The position numbers and the translations under genes are program-made. Positions 1 through 12,042 of a stretch of 64,000 nucleotides of DNA are shown here, in pieces. Every line of letters begins with the position of its first letter. The stretch's first letter is position 1. The notes under the pieces are model-generated. The model ran no database searches, was not told where the DNA came from, and saw only the letters and a list, made by a program, of their open reading frames with translations. The stretch spans positions 1-64,000 of the forward strand of contig JAXGGA010002346.1 of NCBI GenBank assembly GCA_038373865.1, read 5' to 3'. Origin of the DNA: Uloborus plumipes (taxonomy: Eukaryota > Arthropoda > Arachnida > Araneae > Uloboridae).

Positions 1-544
1 TTAAACTTTGTTTTCATTTCATATATTTTTCGTATTTTGTGACCTAAAAATGAATAAATAAATCAAAGAAAGAAAAATTTCCTTGTTGATTACACTAAGT
101 TGTAACATGAGATTAAACCCAAGAAAAGTTTTGTCAACCTTAAATAAAAAACCATAGAAAAATTAAATTATTTTTTAAAATTAATATTGCTCTTAACTTA
201 CAGACAGTTTTGACCCCAGTATATTACTAGTCTGTTACAAAATATTTGTCTGCTTTTTTTAAGTTTAATTTGTACATCCGTAATCAACACAATTAAACGC
301 ATGTCATTATGAAACGAAGTTTTACACGTGTAAGAACAACTTGCACTTAAAATATTTAAAAAAAAATAGATGTGACAAACGTATGAGTGGACTTAAATCG
401 TATTCTGAATCAATATTAGGGGGGATCGCGTATCATATTTAGTAGCGCACTATAATATTATACCCACTGTGTAGTGTACCGCTGAAAATCAAAAGCAGGA
501 TTTAGGCGTTCAAACTGTTGTCTCTGCTTGGAGTAGCGTCACTT

Positions 545-1135
545 TCGACGTGATTGGACTGCAACCGAATGGAACCAGGCCACCTTTACCGACGAAATGG
601 GTTCAATGTGGCCATTGATGAAAATGGTGTACGTGTGTTAAGGCAGGGTGGTGAACGCTCTAATATAGCCTTTATATTTCAACGGCACCCACCACTCACA
701 GCTGGTGTGATACTTTGAGGTGCCTTCGCATAAAGCTTGACCACGGAGAGATGGCGGATGACCTTGAAACGGAAACGGACTGCTTCATTTTATAGTAAGT
801 AGCATCAGAGAAATCACACGTACAGCAAAAAACTTTAATGAACTAAGGACTTGAAAATTAATTTTCTCGCTGATCATACTTATTTTAAAACGAAGCGATC
901 CATTTCCATACCACAGTCATGCTCAATCTCTCCGTGGTCAAGCTATACCCTTCATTTTCACTTCGAGAAACACCATAACAGTCCAGCGGTACGTACGTAA
1001 CTCCTTCATATCTCCGAACAAATTATGTTGCACGAGCTGACACAGGACATCATACGGGATGTTTTTGCCTCAATCTCCGCCAACATCGGGAACTGTATTC
1101 ACGTGAGAAGTGAACCATCAATAACTAAAATAAAA
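545..1135 (+). pseudogene. Tc1-like transposase remnant
   Basis: Short blocks in shifting frames read like a Tc1/mariner transposase. A block at about 545-715 has the order VTF-D...RVLRQGGERSN..F..RHPPLTAGV, close to the family's V.VWRR.GER...F..RH..LTAGVMVWG. A block at about 946-1015 has ITVQRYVR, like the family's LTAQRYV. A block at about 1025-1130 reads LTQDIIRDVFASI...CIHVR, like the C-terminal end of the family. The catalytic DDE segment between the last two blocks is missing, and a 211-bp insertion splits the first two. The copy is dead. Confidence 0.6.
734..944. mobile_element. Small inverted-repeat element nested in the Tc1 remnant
   Basis: AGCTTGACCACGGAGAGA at 734-751 is the exact reverse complement of 927-944. 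The 211-bp unit lies between two blocks that read as one transposase, so it inserted after that copy. No transposase is encoded and the superfamily is unclear. Confidence 0.55.
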
Positions 1136-1327
1136 CCTAAGTTCACTTGGGTTTTTTCCCACAGTAAATTACTATTTTTCCTTCACTGTGCAATCACGTA
1201 CTTATATCAGCACCTACGTAAAATTTCATTTTATTCTGACTGCTCTTTCTTGGTGAGCAAATTTATACGGTAAAAAGTAAGTCAGAAAAAGCAAGTATAC
1301 ATTAAAAAAGTATGGCCATGAGATGTA

Positions 1328-1794
1328 CAGGATGGTTCAAAAAGATGGAAACAATTTCAAATTGATGTACTTCCTGTACTACACATAATTCTTGAATTCC
1401 GTAAATTACCTGTGATTGTGCATACATGGAAGTTTATAGCGGTTCAATACGCCCTCCTCCGGCTGCACGGATAACCCAATTAATTTTACACTTGATGACG
1501 AATGTCTTGCGTAACTTAGTTCCTTTCTCCTGTGATATGACTGCATAGGTCTTACATATATGTGGGAAAAGGCGGTATGTGAGCAGTAATTTTCACCAAC
1601 CCCCAACTGATGCAGTTAAGAATTCAATAACAAATGACACCACAGCATATTTTCAGATCTGTAGCACTTTAATGGTAGTCTTCAGAGCCTTTACAACATC
1701 CTCTTTTATGTATATCTTAGAGAATTCAAATACACAACGTATAGTGCAGGAAATATAGCAATCTGAAACTGCATCCATCTTTTTGAATCCCCCG
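1328..1794. mobile_element. MITE of Tc1/mariner type
   Basis: The left end CAGGATGGTTCAAAAAGATGG (1328-1348) is matched imperfectly by the reverse complement of 1775-1794, which ends in ATTCAAAAAGATGG. The unit is about 467 bp and lacks a usable reading frame. This type of end is common in mariner-related MITEs. Confidence 0.5.
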
Positions 1795-2030
1795 GATTCA
1801 AAATAACAAATCCATGCTATTTGGAAAAAAAATATGTGCTACTTATAGCTGTAAGAATTTATGAATTCGCGATTGTTTGAATGCATAAATACAAAGTGTG
1901 TAAGAGTACTTGTAAGCACCATAGAATGCGGATCATGAGTTCTCAGTGTAACCTCTCACATCTTTCTTATTTGCTGATATGTTATGAATTGCATGCATTT
2001 GCAACACTTTATTATATTTGATTGTTGCAG

Positions 2031-2206
2031 ATGTGATCGTGATCGTGGCGTCCATTGTGGTCCTCTCTGTGGGGAGCAGCGGGCAGGTGTTCGCTGCTTC
2101 CGCGCTACGGGGCCTGCGCTTCTTCCAGATCCTGAGGATGGTGCGCATGGATCGCAGGGGAGGAACCTGGAAGCTGCTGGGCTCGGTCGTCTACGCACAC
2201 AGACAG
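2031..2206 (+). CDS. KCNQ: KCNQ exon: end of S3, S4 voltage sensor, S4-S5 linker
   Basis: This is an internal exon of a Kv7/KCNQ potassium channel, a tetrameric plasma-membrane channel carrying the slow M-type/IKs-type current. The acceptor is ttgttgcag and the donor CAG|GTAATA. The first two bases finish an Asp codon and 58 codons follow. S3 ends in VVLSVGS. S4 reads [18 protein letters not shown], with Arg at exon residues 26, 29, 35, 38 and 41 and the KCNQ-typical Gln at 32. The conserved linker [16 protein letters not shown] follows. From memory, 176 bp is also the length of the matching exon in vertebrate KCNQ2. The exon ends in phase 0, joining to exon 8924-9052. A SINE lies 14 bp after the donor. 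Confidence 0.97.
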
Positions 2207-2207
2207 G

Positions 2208-2506
2208 TAATAATGAATATGGGCCGCGGTGACCCCAGACTCGTGACCGGAGGGACCTGGGTTCGATCCCAGCCGATCAAAGATCCACCGTCTTGATTAA
2301 TGGTGGCTGGGGGACGTTAAAAATGTCGTAGTCACAAAGTCCTCCAAGTGAAACGATACCTCTGGGGGGTGCTGGGCCAAGGGTTTGCTCGACCCTTGGT
2401 TCTGGTTCAAAAATAGCAGAGCACTCTTCAGGGCCCTGTCCCGGTTAAACCACGAGTTGTGGTAGGTACGGGGGGCCCTGGAGTGTGTGAAGATAATAAT
2501 GAGTTT
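2208..2506 (+). mobile_element. tRNA-derived SINE, copy 1
   Basis: The body at 2221-2493 matches the body at 63143-63425 along its length. It has a tRNA-like head with a clear B box (GGGTTCGATCCCAG) and a weakened A box. The shared tail includes GTCACAAAGTCCTCC and GAAACGATACCTCTGGGG. Flanking repeats taataatgaatat (2208-2220) and taataatgagttt (2494-2506) look like a diverged target duplication. The left repeat overlaps the splice donor of the preceding exon. Confidence 0.8.
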
Positions 2507-2569
2507 AGTCCTCACACTCGACTGAAGCTAGATGTAATCTATGCAAGAAGACACAGACACACTACAGAG

Positions 2570-3374
2570 ATGAAGCAAATACACCCACAGCTCGATCATG
2601 ACATCTTGAGACTGCAGTTTTGTCCTTATTCTTGACTCCTCAGTTAGGATTAGCCAATAATCGAGCTGGAGGCATGTATCCTCTTATTGTAGCCAAGATA
2701 GCTTTTAAGCTGTTGGAGAAAAAAGCTCGCAAGGTAAACATGACATCCTGAGACTGCAGTTTTGTCCTTATTCTGGACTCCTCAGTTAGGAATAGCCAAT
2801 AATCGAGCTGGAGGCATGTATCCTCTTATTGTAGCCAAGATAGCTTTTAAACTGTTGGAGAAAAAAGCTCACAAGGTAAACATGACATCCTGAGACTGCA
2901 GTTTTGTCCTTATTCTGGACTTCTCAGTTAGGATTAGCCAATAATCGAGCTGGAGGTATGTATCCTCTTATTGTAGCCAAGAAAGCTTTCAGACTGGTAG
3001 ATAAAAAGGCTTGCCAGGTAAATTCATTTTATCTACCAGTTTGAATTCTATTTTGGCTACACTAAGAGGATACCTGCCTCCTGCTCGATTATTGGCTAAT
3101 CCTAATTGAGTAGTCCAGAATAAGGACAAAACTGCAGTCTCGGGATGTCATGATGTATCCTCTTATTGTAGCCAAGATAGCTTTTAAACTGGTAGATAAA
3201 AAAGCTCGCAAGGTAAATTCATTTTATCTACCAGTTTGAAGGCTATCTTGGCTACACTAAGAGGATACCTGCCTCCAACTCGGTTATTGGCTAGTCCTAA
3301 CTGAGGAGTCCAGAATAAGGACAAAACTGCAGTCTCAGGATGTCATGATCAAGCTGTGGATGTATTAGCTTCAT
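2570..3374. repeat. Large palindromic element with repeated arm modules
   Basis: The outer ends atgaagcaaatac...cccacagct (2570 onward) and agctgtgg...gtattagcttcat (to 3374) are reverse complements. Inside are three direct copies of a unit of about 141 bp starting with GACATC-TGAGACTGCAG (near 2600, 2741 and 2883). Inverted copies and half-units follow (about 3025-3150 and 3225-3350). Each unit carries GCCAATAATCGAGCTGGAGG and TATCCTCTTATTGTAGCC. The structure is foldback-like and would form a long hairpin. A diverged fragment of the family lies at 18364-18503. Confidence 0.8.
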
Positions 3375-3696
3375 AGATATAATGTGTTCGTAAAGTCATA
3401 GCGCACTTTTGATCGAGGACAAGAAAGCAACAAAACAAGATAGAAATGTGACATCTTTACCAAATAAAGCAAACACTTTTCAAGTTTCATACATACTCAG
3501 TGCAGTTCGATGTGACCACCATTTGTTGCCTTCCAAGCGATATTCAAGTTTCAAGCAAAAAAAAAAAAAAACTTTTCAACTTTTAGTCATTTTGCACTAC
3601 CAGACCTTAAACTCTGCTCATGTACTGAAAATGTTCTTTCTAGAGAGTAATTCTAAGGTACAAAACGATTAATCTGTAAAGTTCGTGTTCGTGGTG

Positions 3697-6508
3697 TATA
3701 TGGGTGAATATCAGGAAAAGTGCTAATTTAAGTCATAAATGAATTTTTCAAGCACTTCCACATAAAAACCATAGATTTTTCTTTTTTCACACAGTAAACT
3801 GCGTCGCATATACAATCCATGACAAAATTTTCCGGTTTTACTTTAATTTGTGGCAATAGAACTCTTTTTATTGCCTCAATGTCATGTCGGCAGCGCGTCA
3901 CACATTCGAAACGCAATTTCAAAAAAATCCTGCGGATTATTAAACATCGCAGCGGAAACAAATACTAAAGGAAATAACGTGTTTTATGTTCATCTATGAC
4001 GATTAACTCTTGTGTTTTAGATAAAATGAATTTAGATCGATAAACAAAAGCAATTTCTGTTTGTCTTAAGTTTTCATAACATGACGAGGGAGTCAACTTC
4101 CGGAATGATAATATCTAGACAAAACATTTTTTGGCGCCAAAAAATTACGCTGGGTGAAGCTCTAATATGTGATGTTTCAGTTCCGAGAGAAAATTTTCAC
4201 TTTGGCTGCATTGAATCACAGGTAAGATTTTTTTCAATCCTGACTTTTCTGTTTCTACCAAATGAAGTGCCATGTCGGCAGCGGAAATTAAGACTCAAAA
4301 TAAATTAATTTTTCAATCTATTTTTCCAAAATGGAAAAGGAATCTATTGCCGTGGACGGGTGTTTTTATTTTCGAATCTTTAATTAGGGATGTTCAGCTA
4401 TCATATTGCGGGAAATTTGTCATGTCGGCAGCGGTCATGTCGGCCGCGCCGAAGTAGAAGATATTTGTTACGAAACTGGTGCGTGCGTTACCGAAATTTT
4501 TTTCGCAATTACGTCTTCGTGTTATGAGTTGAGTTTTAAAGAACAAAGATAATTTCAAGTGCATCATTTTTTCTGCCAAATTTTCCATTATGGGAAGTGA
4601 TATGCGGTGCTTGAAGGTATCCACCAGAACGGTACCAATTTATGTTACCGTGAGTGGTATACAGGTACCAATAAATGCTATAATTCTCAAATTTATTAGT
4701 GGTTAGTACAATGCTGTGTGAAAAGAATTGATTAAAGGTTCACCAGAATCTCACTATTTAAACCAAGTTGAATTAATTCCAATATGTGCTTCATAATGTT
4801 TAAATTCCTAAATTAATATATTGCATGCAATAGACAAATAATCACACCTCTGACATTAATTCATATATTTATTTTAACAATTAAGACATACTATGTAAAT
4901 ATTCAAGTTAATTAAAAGAGTTGCAACTAAAATTAAGTAAATAATAAATTGGCCAATATAGATTGAAGAAATGGGTACCCATAGATTAGCACTTACGTAC
5001 GTATTGCAGATTCCCCAAAAGAGTTCATTTCACGTAGTAGTTTCTAACTAAAAGTTCGTAAAAACAGAGTTCATGTTCCAGCCGAATTTATCACCAGTGA
5101 AAGCTCCTCTTAGGCAAAGTGGACACCTCCATTGAAGACTCCATATAAGCGCCTCATCGTATCCAGGACTGAACGTACACACGTACACAGGACCTTTTTG
5201 AAGACCTCCTGATTTTACAGCAGGAGAACCGTTCTAGAATATTTATATTCGTTATAAAATTTGTTTACAAAATACAGAAGTGTTCCTCTCACATCATTGT
5301 ATAAGGTGAAAAATTGCTCTGAGGGCTTCAGCCAAATTTTACTTCTTCATGTAAAGAGTAAAAGAATTCCTCTGAGGGAACTCTCGCAAAAATCTCTTCA
5401 TATCCGGTAAAAAAAGGAAGGGATTCTGAGGGCTGAGCAATCAGGTAAAATGAAAAGATTCTAGGGGATGAGGCCACCCCCAGCCTCCAGCAAGCATAAA
5501 AACCCACTGGGCTGCTCAAACAGCAAACCCTAGCGCAAAAGGCCAGCGCCCCATAAATCTTAAAAACGTAAACTAAAACTACCGCTAAGTCCCTGATTGG
5601 CTACAGGAACTCAGCAGCAGAGCCAAACCAGAGAAGGAGAAAAATCCTCCGGTAATGTTGCAGTTAGCCCTCTCAAGGCTGTGAGAAAAGGTGAGTTGTG
5701 TCCGAATAGGAAAACCGCTCGCCTCCAGTACCCAACAGTGGTGGCTGCTTAGCGTTAAGAGGATGCTATAAGGTTTTGCCTTGTAGCAGGAAGCAGTTTA
5801 TTTATTGTTTATTTAAATGCTTCAAAAACATTAATTTTTTTCCCAAAATTTGAGTTTTCAAGCAAATTTATTGCCATTTTTCACCCTCTTTTCTTTTACA
5901 TCAATATTCAGACCTTCGTTCGTAACTACTGCACCCAAAAATATAATTGTTTTAAAATGGAAAACTTACGAACAGTTTAGTGCAAATCTCCCTCCCCGCC
6001 AAACTCTGACTGTCTTGAATTAATTTCGTTTTTTTAAGATTGTGCTACGAATTTTATTTTATTTGATTTTTTAACTATTAACCTATTTATCCGTTTGAGA
6101 AAAACTTTGTCGCGCAATTTGAACTTTAACTAACTTTTAATTAATCTCTAATTTTATTTATGAGAACAAAAAAGCGTTCAGACTTTGTAAGTATTGTCAT
6201 ATTCTAAGTAATAATTATTTTCTTTTTAAACATGAAAGGTAGTGAAAGTGTTTACTTTTGTACACCAAGTGTGAAATCTGTAATAATATTTGTCAGATCG
6301 GTAGCATTCTCATCATGTCGGTAACACTCAAAGACAAACCTCCCTAAAATGGGGCTGAATGTTCACGTTGACCATGACATTAAGTTTAAAAAAAAAATTG
6401 TTACTAATGTGTATTTGAAATACCCTATTAATTTTATTTTCTGAGTATCTTTAAAAATTGAAAATTTCCTTGGTCAAATTGGCACTTTTCCTGATATTCA
6501 CCCATATA
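3697..6508. mobile_element. Word-repeat inverted-repeat transposon D
   Basis: A 27-bp perfect terminal inverted repeat begins TATATGGGTGAATATCAGG at 3697 and is mirrored at 6482-6508; the match resumes after one mismatch. The word CATGTCGGCAGCG occurs at 3883-3895, 4271-4283 and 4421-4433. Variants lie at 4435-4448 (one change) and about 6313-6325 (TCATGTCGGTAAC). All are on the + strand, with most near the left end. No transposase is visible. A GC-richer block at about 5280-5790 of unknown origin is embedded and may be a nested element. Confidence 0.7.
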
Positions 6509-7789
6509 TGAAAATTGAAATTGAAATTAGCTAAGATAAACGCTTTTGTTTTCTCTTTTTCCATCTATTTTCTCTCCAAAAAAGTAATGATGACATTGAC
6601 AGACAAGTAAAAAAATGTGTATTTTTAATCAGAGAAAGCAACAAATTATTTGTTCGCATGTCTTAGCAGAAACATTACTATTGTTAAATAACAATAAAAA
6701 ATAACAATACAATATAATTACAAAATATTCATTGTGGGTTATCTTTTCATTAAAGGGGTGCAATGATTCTTAAGCTTTATGGTGAATAGAAAAGTTTTTT
6801 GTTCCTAGTTATGTATATTAAATGTAAGGAAGCAGAATTGCTCTGAAATAATTTATTCATTTCTGAAAAAAAAAAGCCTTTGACGGTATTTTTCTTCTAT
6901 CAGGAAATTAGTTTCATTATCATTTAATCACTTCTTACCTCATATTTTATTGTCAAAGCAAATGCTTTAAGATTGTTTCTCTTATTCCAATTACCAACTA
7001 AATTTTTCATTACATTTTACTAATTATTTTCCGTCGAATGTAATTATAACTGTCATATTTTTACAAACTTCTTCTTGGATTTTTTTCGCGAACTTTTTTT
7101 CCCTCCATTATTCTTGACAAAATGAATAATAGAGTATGGGAGACTAAAACGTAGTCTATTTCATTCTTATTTTTTTCTTCAAATGCATAACATTACAAAA
7201 AATGAATAAGTAAACCGTATGCATCATAAAAGTCACCTAATTGTATCATGTCATTTTGAAGTATAAAAAAATAACTAACTGAGCGCTTTGAAATGCTCCT
7301 TAAATTGTCTAAAAAGGTAGAACGTTTTAACCTAAATCTTTGGACTTCTTTGAATTTATTTATTCATATGTTAAGACAGTTGTTTCGTTATTATTTGTTG
7401 TAATATTTATGTAGTCATAAAATAAGTCATGATTTTTTTTTTTTTTTTTCAAAACTGAGAAATTCTATCCTTCCCTTGAGAAAAATACCTGTCACAAGAG
7501 CTAGAAAACTAAAAAAGTTATGTCTCCATAAAATTACTACAAAGAGTTTATTTCCATTTGGGAAGGAAAAGAAAATCATACTTTACTTAACTTATAAGAG
7601 ACTTTCCTTTAAAAAAAAAAAAATCCTACTCCATAGTTTATTAATAAAATCATGTATTTCTCATGTACAAATAGTCTACCAGTAGATGACTATCTATAGA
7701 CAGGGTATTTTGTGAATGAGCAATTACTCGTTCCTGCTCAGTTACTAAATTCAAAGCAGAATAAAAAAAAAAAAAATAAATAAATTTTA

Positions 7790-8440
7790 CTTAGGGACTG
7801 GGGAAAATCTACTAAATTGCTAACTGAATCACAAGTTAGGGTAAACTTCAAAAAAAAAAAAAAAAAAGCATAGCATACGATGGCTTGATTTAATGGAGGG
7901 AAGGGGGAGCGTTAAGTTATTTATAGATTCAAAGGTTATTAGTACACTTCACACTTCAAAAGAAAAAAAAAAAGCTTCTGACGACGTAGTTTGATGCTTA
8001 GGGGGTAAGTGCTCAGTTACAATTAAAAGCGAAGTTACTGTGCATTTCAAAAAAACAAGGCACAGTACTGTCTGTTTGCGTAATGTGCGCCTAGCAGCCA
8101 CGAACGCTTCCATTTGAAAAAGGGGAGATAGGTTTAGGATGCGCACTTCCCGATGCCTTCAGTTTCTGTTCGCTTGCTACTTCCTCGTTGCATTTCCCCC
8201 TATTTCGAGAAAGTCAGAAGAGACTAGGAGCGTGCGCAGATTTGACGGAGGTTTCGCGAAAAAAATGTGAGACGTTATCTGACGACTTGATTTGTTGGAT
8301 AGGGGATAGAGACTGCTAAGTTATAAACTGAATCAAATCAAAAGTTAAAGCGTATTTCAATGGGTGGGGGGGGGGGAAGCCTATCATTACTTGATGAATG
8401 GATGGGGGGAGGGATACTGAAAATATATTAAAGCGTATGA
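7790..8440. repeat. Degenerate minisatellite
   Basis: About four imperfect copies share this order: GACGACTTGATTTG-TGG, a G-rich run such as ATAGGGGATAG, GCTAAGTTA, ACTGAATCA, AAGTTA, then CTTCAA or TTTCAA followed by poly-A and GCATA-CA-AC. Clear starts are near 7877, 7977 and 8278. Copy length varies, so the array is old. Confidence 0.5.
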
Positions 8441-8923
8441 ATAACTTTTTCATTAGTGTAACGCTCTGAAATATTTGTATTAACATTGTTTCAGTGGTCA
8501 AATGATGTTGGTGCAAAATAATACATTTTGCTTGCATACAAAGATTTCAGAATTTGATTTACGAAATTCCCCATTTTTAGATTTGCATCAACTACTTTTT
8601 TCTTTAAAGAAAAGTCATTTTCACAGGAATTCATCTGTCTTTCTTACCTACTATTTATGTGCAAAGCAAAAGCTAAATATGGTCTCTTTACCAAACTCCT
8701 ATTAACTTATCTTTTTTTTCGATGGAAAAACTTGTAACTTTTTTGCTGTATCCTTGTATCCTATGGACTGTATAGTTTTTTCGTGATAGGAAATAACATA
8801 AGGCATAAATTATAATACAAGCTGCATATAAGAGTTTGAAAATCACAACTAACCTATTATTCCGTGCGTAGAAATCAACTTATATAAAATAAAAGCTGAA
8901 TTATTCATTCTTTCATTTCACAG

Positions 8924-9052
8924 GAGCTCATCACTACATTGTACATTGGTTTCCTTGGTCTCATATTTTCTTCGTTCCTTGTCTTCTTAGCTGAGAAAGA
9001 ATCGAATTCCGAACACTTCAGCAACTTTGCTGATGCCTTGTGGTGGGGTGTG
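8924..9052 (+). CDS. KCNQ: KCNQ exon: S5 and pore helix
   Basis: The exon has 43 codons in phase 0/0. The acceptor is tttcatttcacag and the donor GTG|GTAAGT. S5 starts [18 protein letters not shown], followed by the turret ([14 protein letters not shown]) and the start of the pore helix (ADALWWGV), which continues as ITL in the next exon. It joins directly to the HRQ end of exon 2031-2206. The sixth residue is Leu. KCNQ2-5 have Trp there (the retigabine-binding Trp), while KCNQ1 has Leu. The turret is short. Confidence 0.97.
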
Positions 9053-10750
9053 GTAAGTGATTTTATGCCATTATTGTATGTTTTTGTTTATTTTTTTTCT
9101 AAAATTATTTATAAAAGATTTAGTTCATGTGATGCTTCTAAAAAACTCACCCGTACATACGCATAAAAGAAAAAAGAAATAAAAGAAAGATAACCTGCTA
9201 TAAAAGTTTATTAAAACTTCAGAATTATTTCATTTAGAAAACTTTCACCTCATGTTAAGAGGAATCTTATGAACCAGAACGCCTGCAATAATGAAGTATG
9301 TTTACATTTTTTCTTGATGACATCAAAAAATCTGTGCCTCAGAGCCTAGTACTAGCGTAAGTTCAAAAATGGCGCTTTTCACTTCTTACTGCATTGTATA
9401 TAACATTTTATTATTCACTTTAATTTATAACAGAACGTTAATTTATAACACAGAAATTCCTTCGCAATTATTTCACAGCTTAAGCGCGGGAGTTCCATCC
9501 TAAGCATGCATCAGACAAACGTTTTCGTTCTCTCCTGAAAAGTAACGATAATGTTACTTACGTCAGTCTAGCATTGAGGTCGAGAAATATGGAAAAGCAA
9601 AAAGAAATTACAAACTGTGAATTCTCGTTACAATTTCTTCATGCTTACTTGATTAATAAATCATTTTCCAACTGTTGTTTATGAATCAATTTCAGACAAT
9701 TTTTAGCAACCAATCTCAATACCGAATAGATACAATCGGTTGTTTTGGAAGTTTCGACAATAGTTTCCTATTCATATCATTGAACATTATAATGTGCAAC
9801 ATGAATAAGCTCCACATGCCGTAAGCTGGGCATCACTGGTATATCCCTGTGTGATCAGTAATGTAACATTACGAAATAGATCTTTTACAATTTTATTGCA
9901 AAGCAGCGGCTCAAGTTAAAAACACGGATTGGTAAACAACGCTAATTTTTAATACTGAATACAAGTTTTTGACAAAAAGGGGAGGTTGAGATTTCAAAAC
10001 TTTCTGTGTTCCTAGTAAATTAAAATATCGCACCATTACAAGAAAAGTGACACAAGTTGGAATTGACTAGTTTACAGTAGAGTAAAAGGAAAACTAGTGG
10101 TTTCTTACTGGTTAGCTATTACTAGTCTTTTGCAATGAATATTCATTGATATTTTTTAATGAAATATATGTCGAAAAACTTAAGTTTTCTGTATAGTAGT
10201 ACTTTTTTAGTTTGTCCCATGTTTTATATTTTTAAATTTTAGTTTAACTTGTGTTACTATTAGAGCTACACTCTCAGAAAAGTCGGGTCAATATACAGTA
10301 CATTTTCCTTCATTTTTTGACGAAAAATTTCTGTTTCCTTCAAAACGGAAACTTTCGCTCTTTGCTACCGATTCTCAATTCACGCATGCGCAGTTGACCT
10401 CGACATTCTTCGGCAGCCGGCGGGCGCGGCGCCAAGCAAGGCAAGACCAAGTAAGCTGACAACGGCTTTGTTGTGAAAGGAAAACATCATAATGAGATAT
10501 GAGTAAGTACTCAATTTCAGAATTGTATTCTAAAAACTATGTAATCGTTCAAACTTGAAAACAGCTTTTAATGGCAGCTTGAAAAAAATATTAATTCATG
10601 GAATGTTCACAGTCTCTGTATTCTGCGAATGGGTAATAGGCGCCATGTTCGAATCTAAATTCCAAACGAAAATTCTTATTTATATCAGCGGGAACTTATC
10701 AGGCCGAATGGAAATGTTAAAAAGCCTACCTCGATTTGTAAATACTAAAG

Positions 10751-12042
10751 TACCGTAAAATGGGGTGTATAGGAACAGCGGGGTCAATCGGAACAAAAAT
10801 TCCCGACCGTACAAAGAACTTCTTCATAAATAAACTATTGGGTATTTTTCGCCGTGAATTTTTTTTTAGAAAGGTGAGATCATTGGAAGTAGGAAAAAAT
10901 TACTTTTGTCAGTATAGCAAAGCTACTGGCTTCTAAGGAGGGGTGCACGTGGAATGCTAGAAAACATCACGTTTTCATAGACTGCAAAACTTCATATGCT
11001 AGAGCAAACCTTCTTATATTAAAAAGCTAAGAGTGGTATTTTTCAATTATTCGTGTATCTGAATAACAGAATACCACATTAGAATTTACATTTTTTATAA
11101 ATTGTGTCATAAAAATGAATAATTCTGAAAAATACCGCAAGATAAAAAATTGCGGGGTGAATCGGAACACTTAATTCTGTTGTTCCAATTCAAACTTATT
11201 TGAAGGAAACTGTTTGAAAAAGCAACATTCTAACCCCAATTCTTCTAATCAAGACAAGGACAAGGATTTATTACAGTTTATCCTTTCTTGTGAGCAACTA
11301 GATCTTGGAATGACAAAAAGTTGCAGATTTCAAAAAAATTTTCTCCAGGAAACTTCTTTTTACTTAAAATATGAGGGGGAAAGTCATATAGACTTTATGT
11401 AGTAAAAGTCCAGCACACAGACAATAATGAATAGGCGAAAAAACTTTCAGGATAATCCCCGAAACCCAGAGGTTTTAAGAAACTAAAGAAAAGGCAGAGT
11501 TCATCCCAGGAGATGTCATGAAAAGACTTAAGCCGAGCCACAACTGCTAGTTTTAATGACCAGTACATATTTGTGGACGACATGAGTAACTTCAATTCAT
11601 GTTAAAGCTTTGTATTAAAATTCAAAAGCATTTCTTAAAATTACTTTTCATGTTTCATAAGTTAAAAATTATTTTGAAGTTTGACAAATTATAAACGTTT
11701 ACTGGTATTGAAATTATACATTTATTTGACAGTAATTATCTATTCTTATTCTCCCTCATCAATATTACTCATGTTTGTGAGACCTATTACAGGTTAAATT
11801 GAAAAAAATAAAAATTTTAACATGTGTTCCGATTGACCCCTATCAGCGGGGTGATTCGGAACACCCATAATTTCCTATATATTTTAATAATAACTGTTCA
11901 AAATGTTTTGTCTTTGCTTGGAATATCAAAAGTAAAGCAAGACCGAAATTTTAACCCAAAAATCGAATTCAAAAAAATTCTTTTAAATGCTGTTTTTACA
12001 ATCAAAGCTGAAAAGTGTTCCGATTCACCCCATTTTACGGTA
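10751..12042. mobile_element. Word-repeat inverted-repeat transposon E (TA-flanked)
   Basis: The ends are TACCGTAAAATGGGGTG (10751) and CACCCCATTTTACGGTA (to 12042), compatible with a TA target duplication outside CCGTAAAA...TTTTACGG. The word CGGGGTGAATCGGAACA and close variants occur at 10779-10795 and 11153-11169, reversed at 11825-11840, then at 11847-11863, and reversed at 12016-12031. A looser version sits inside the left end (GGGGTGTATAGGAACA, 10762-10777). The element is 1.3 kb with no recognisable transposase. Confidence 0.75.

Larger units (their letters stand above)
1..2030 (+). other. KCNQ: KCNQ intron, 3' part only
   Basis: This is non-coding sequence upstream of the first recognisable KCNQ exon. 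It ends in a normal acceptor (attgttgcag). It holds a broken Tc1-like transposase copy, a small nested inverted-repeat element and a roughly 470-bp MITE, listed separately. Nothing resembling the S1-S3 exons is present, so those lie further upstream. Bases 1-430 are AT-rich and hold nothing I recognise. Confidence 0.75.
2207..8923 (+). other. KCNQ: KCNQ intron (6.7 kb)
   Basis: The intron lies between the S4 exon and the S5 exon. It holds a SINE at its very start, a large palindromic repeat, a 2.8-kb inverted-repeat transposon and a degenerate minisatellite, listed separately. The stretch 6510-7790 is AT-rich with homopolymer runs (poly-T near 7434) and shows no gene. Confidence 0.85.
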
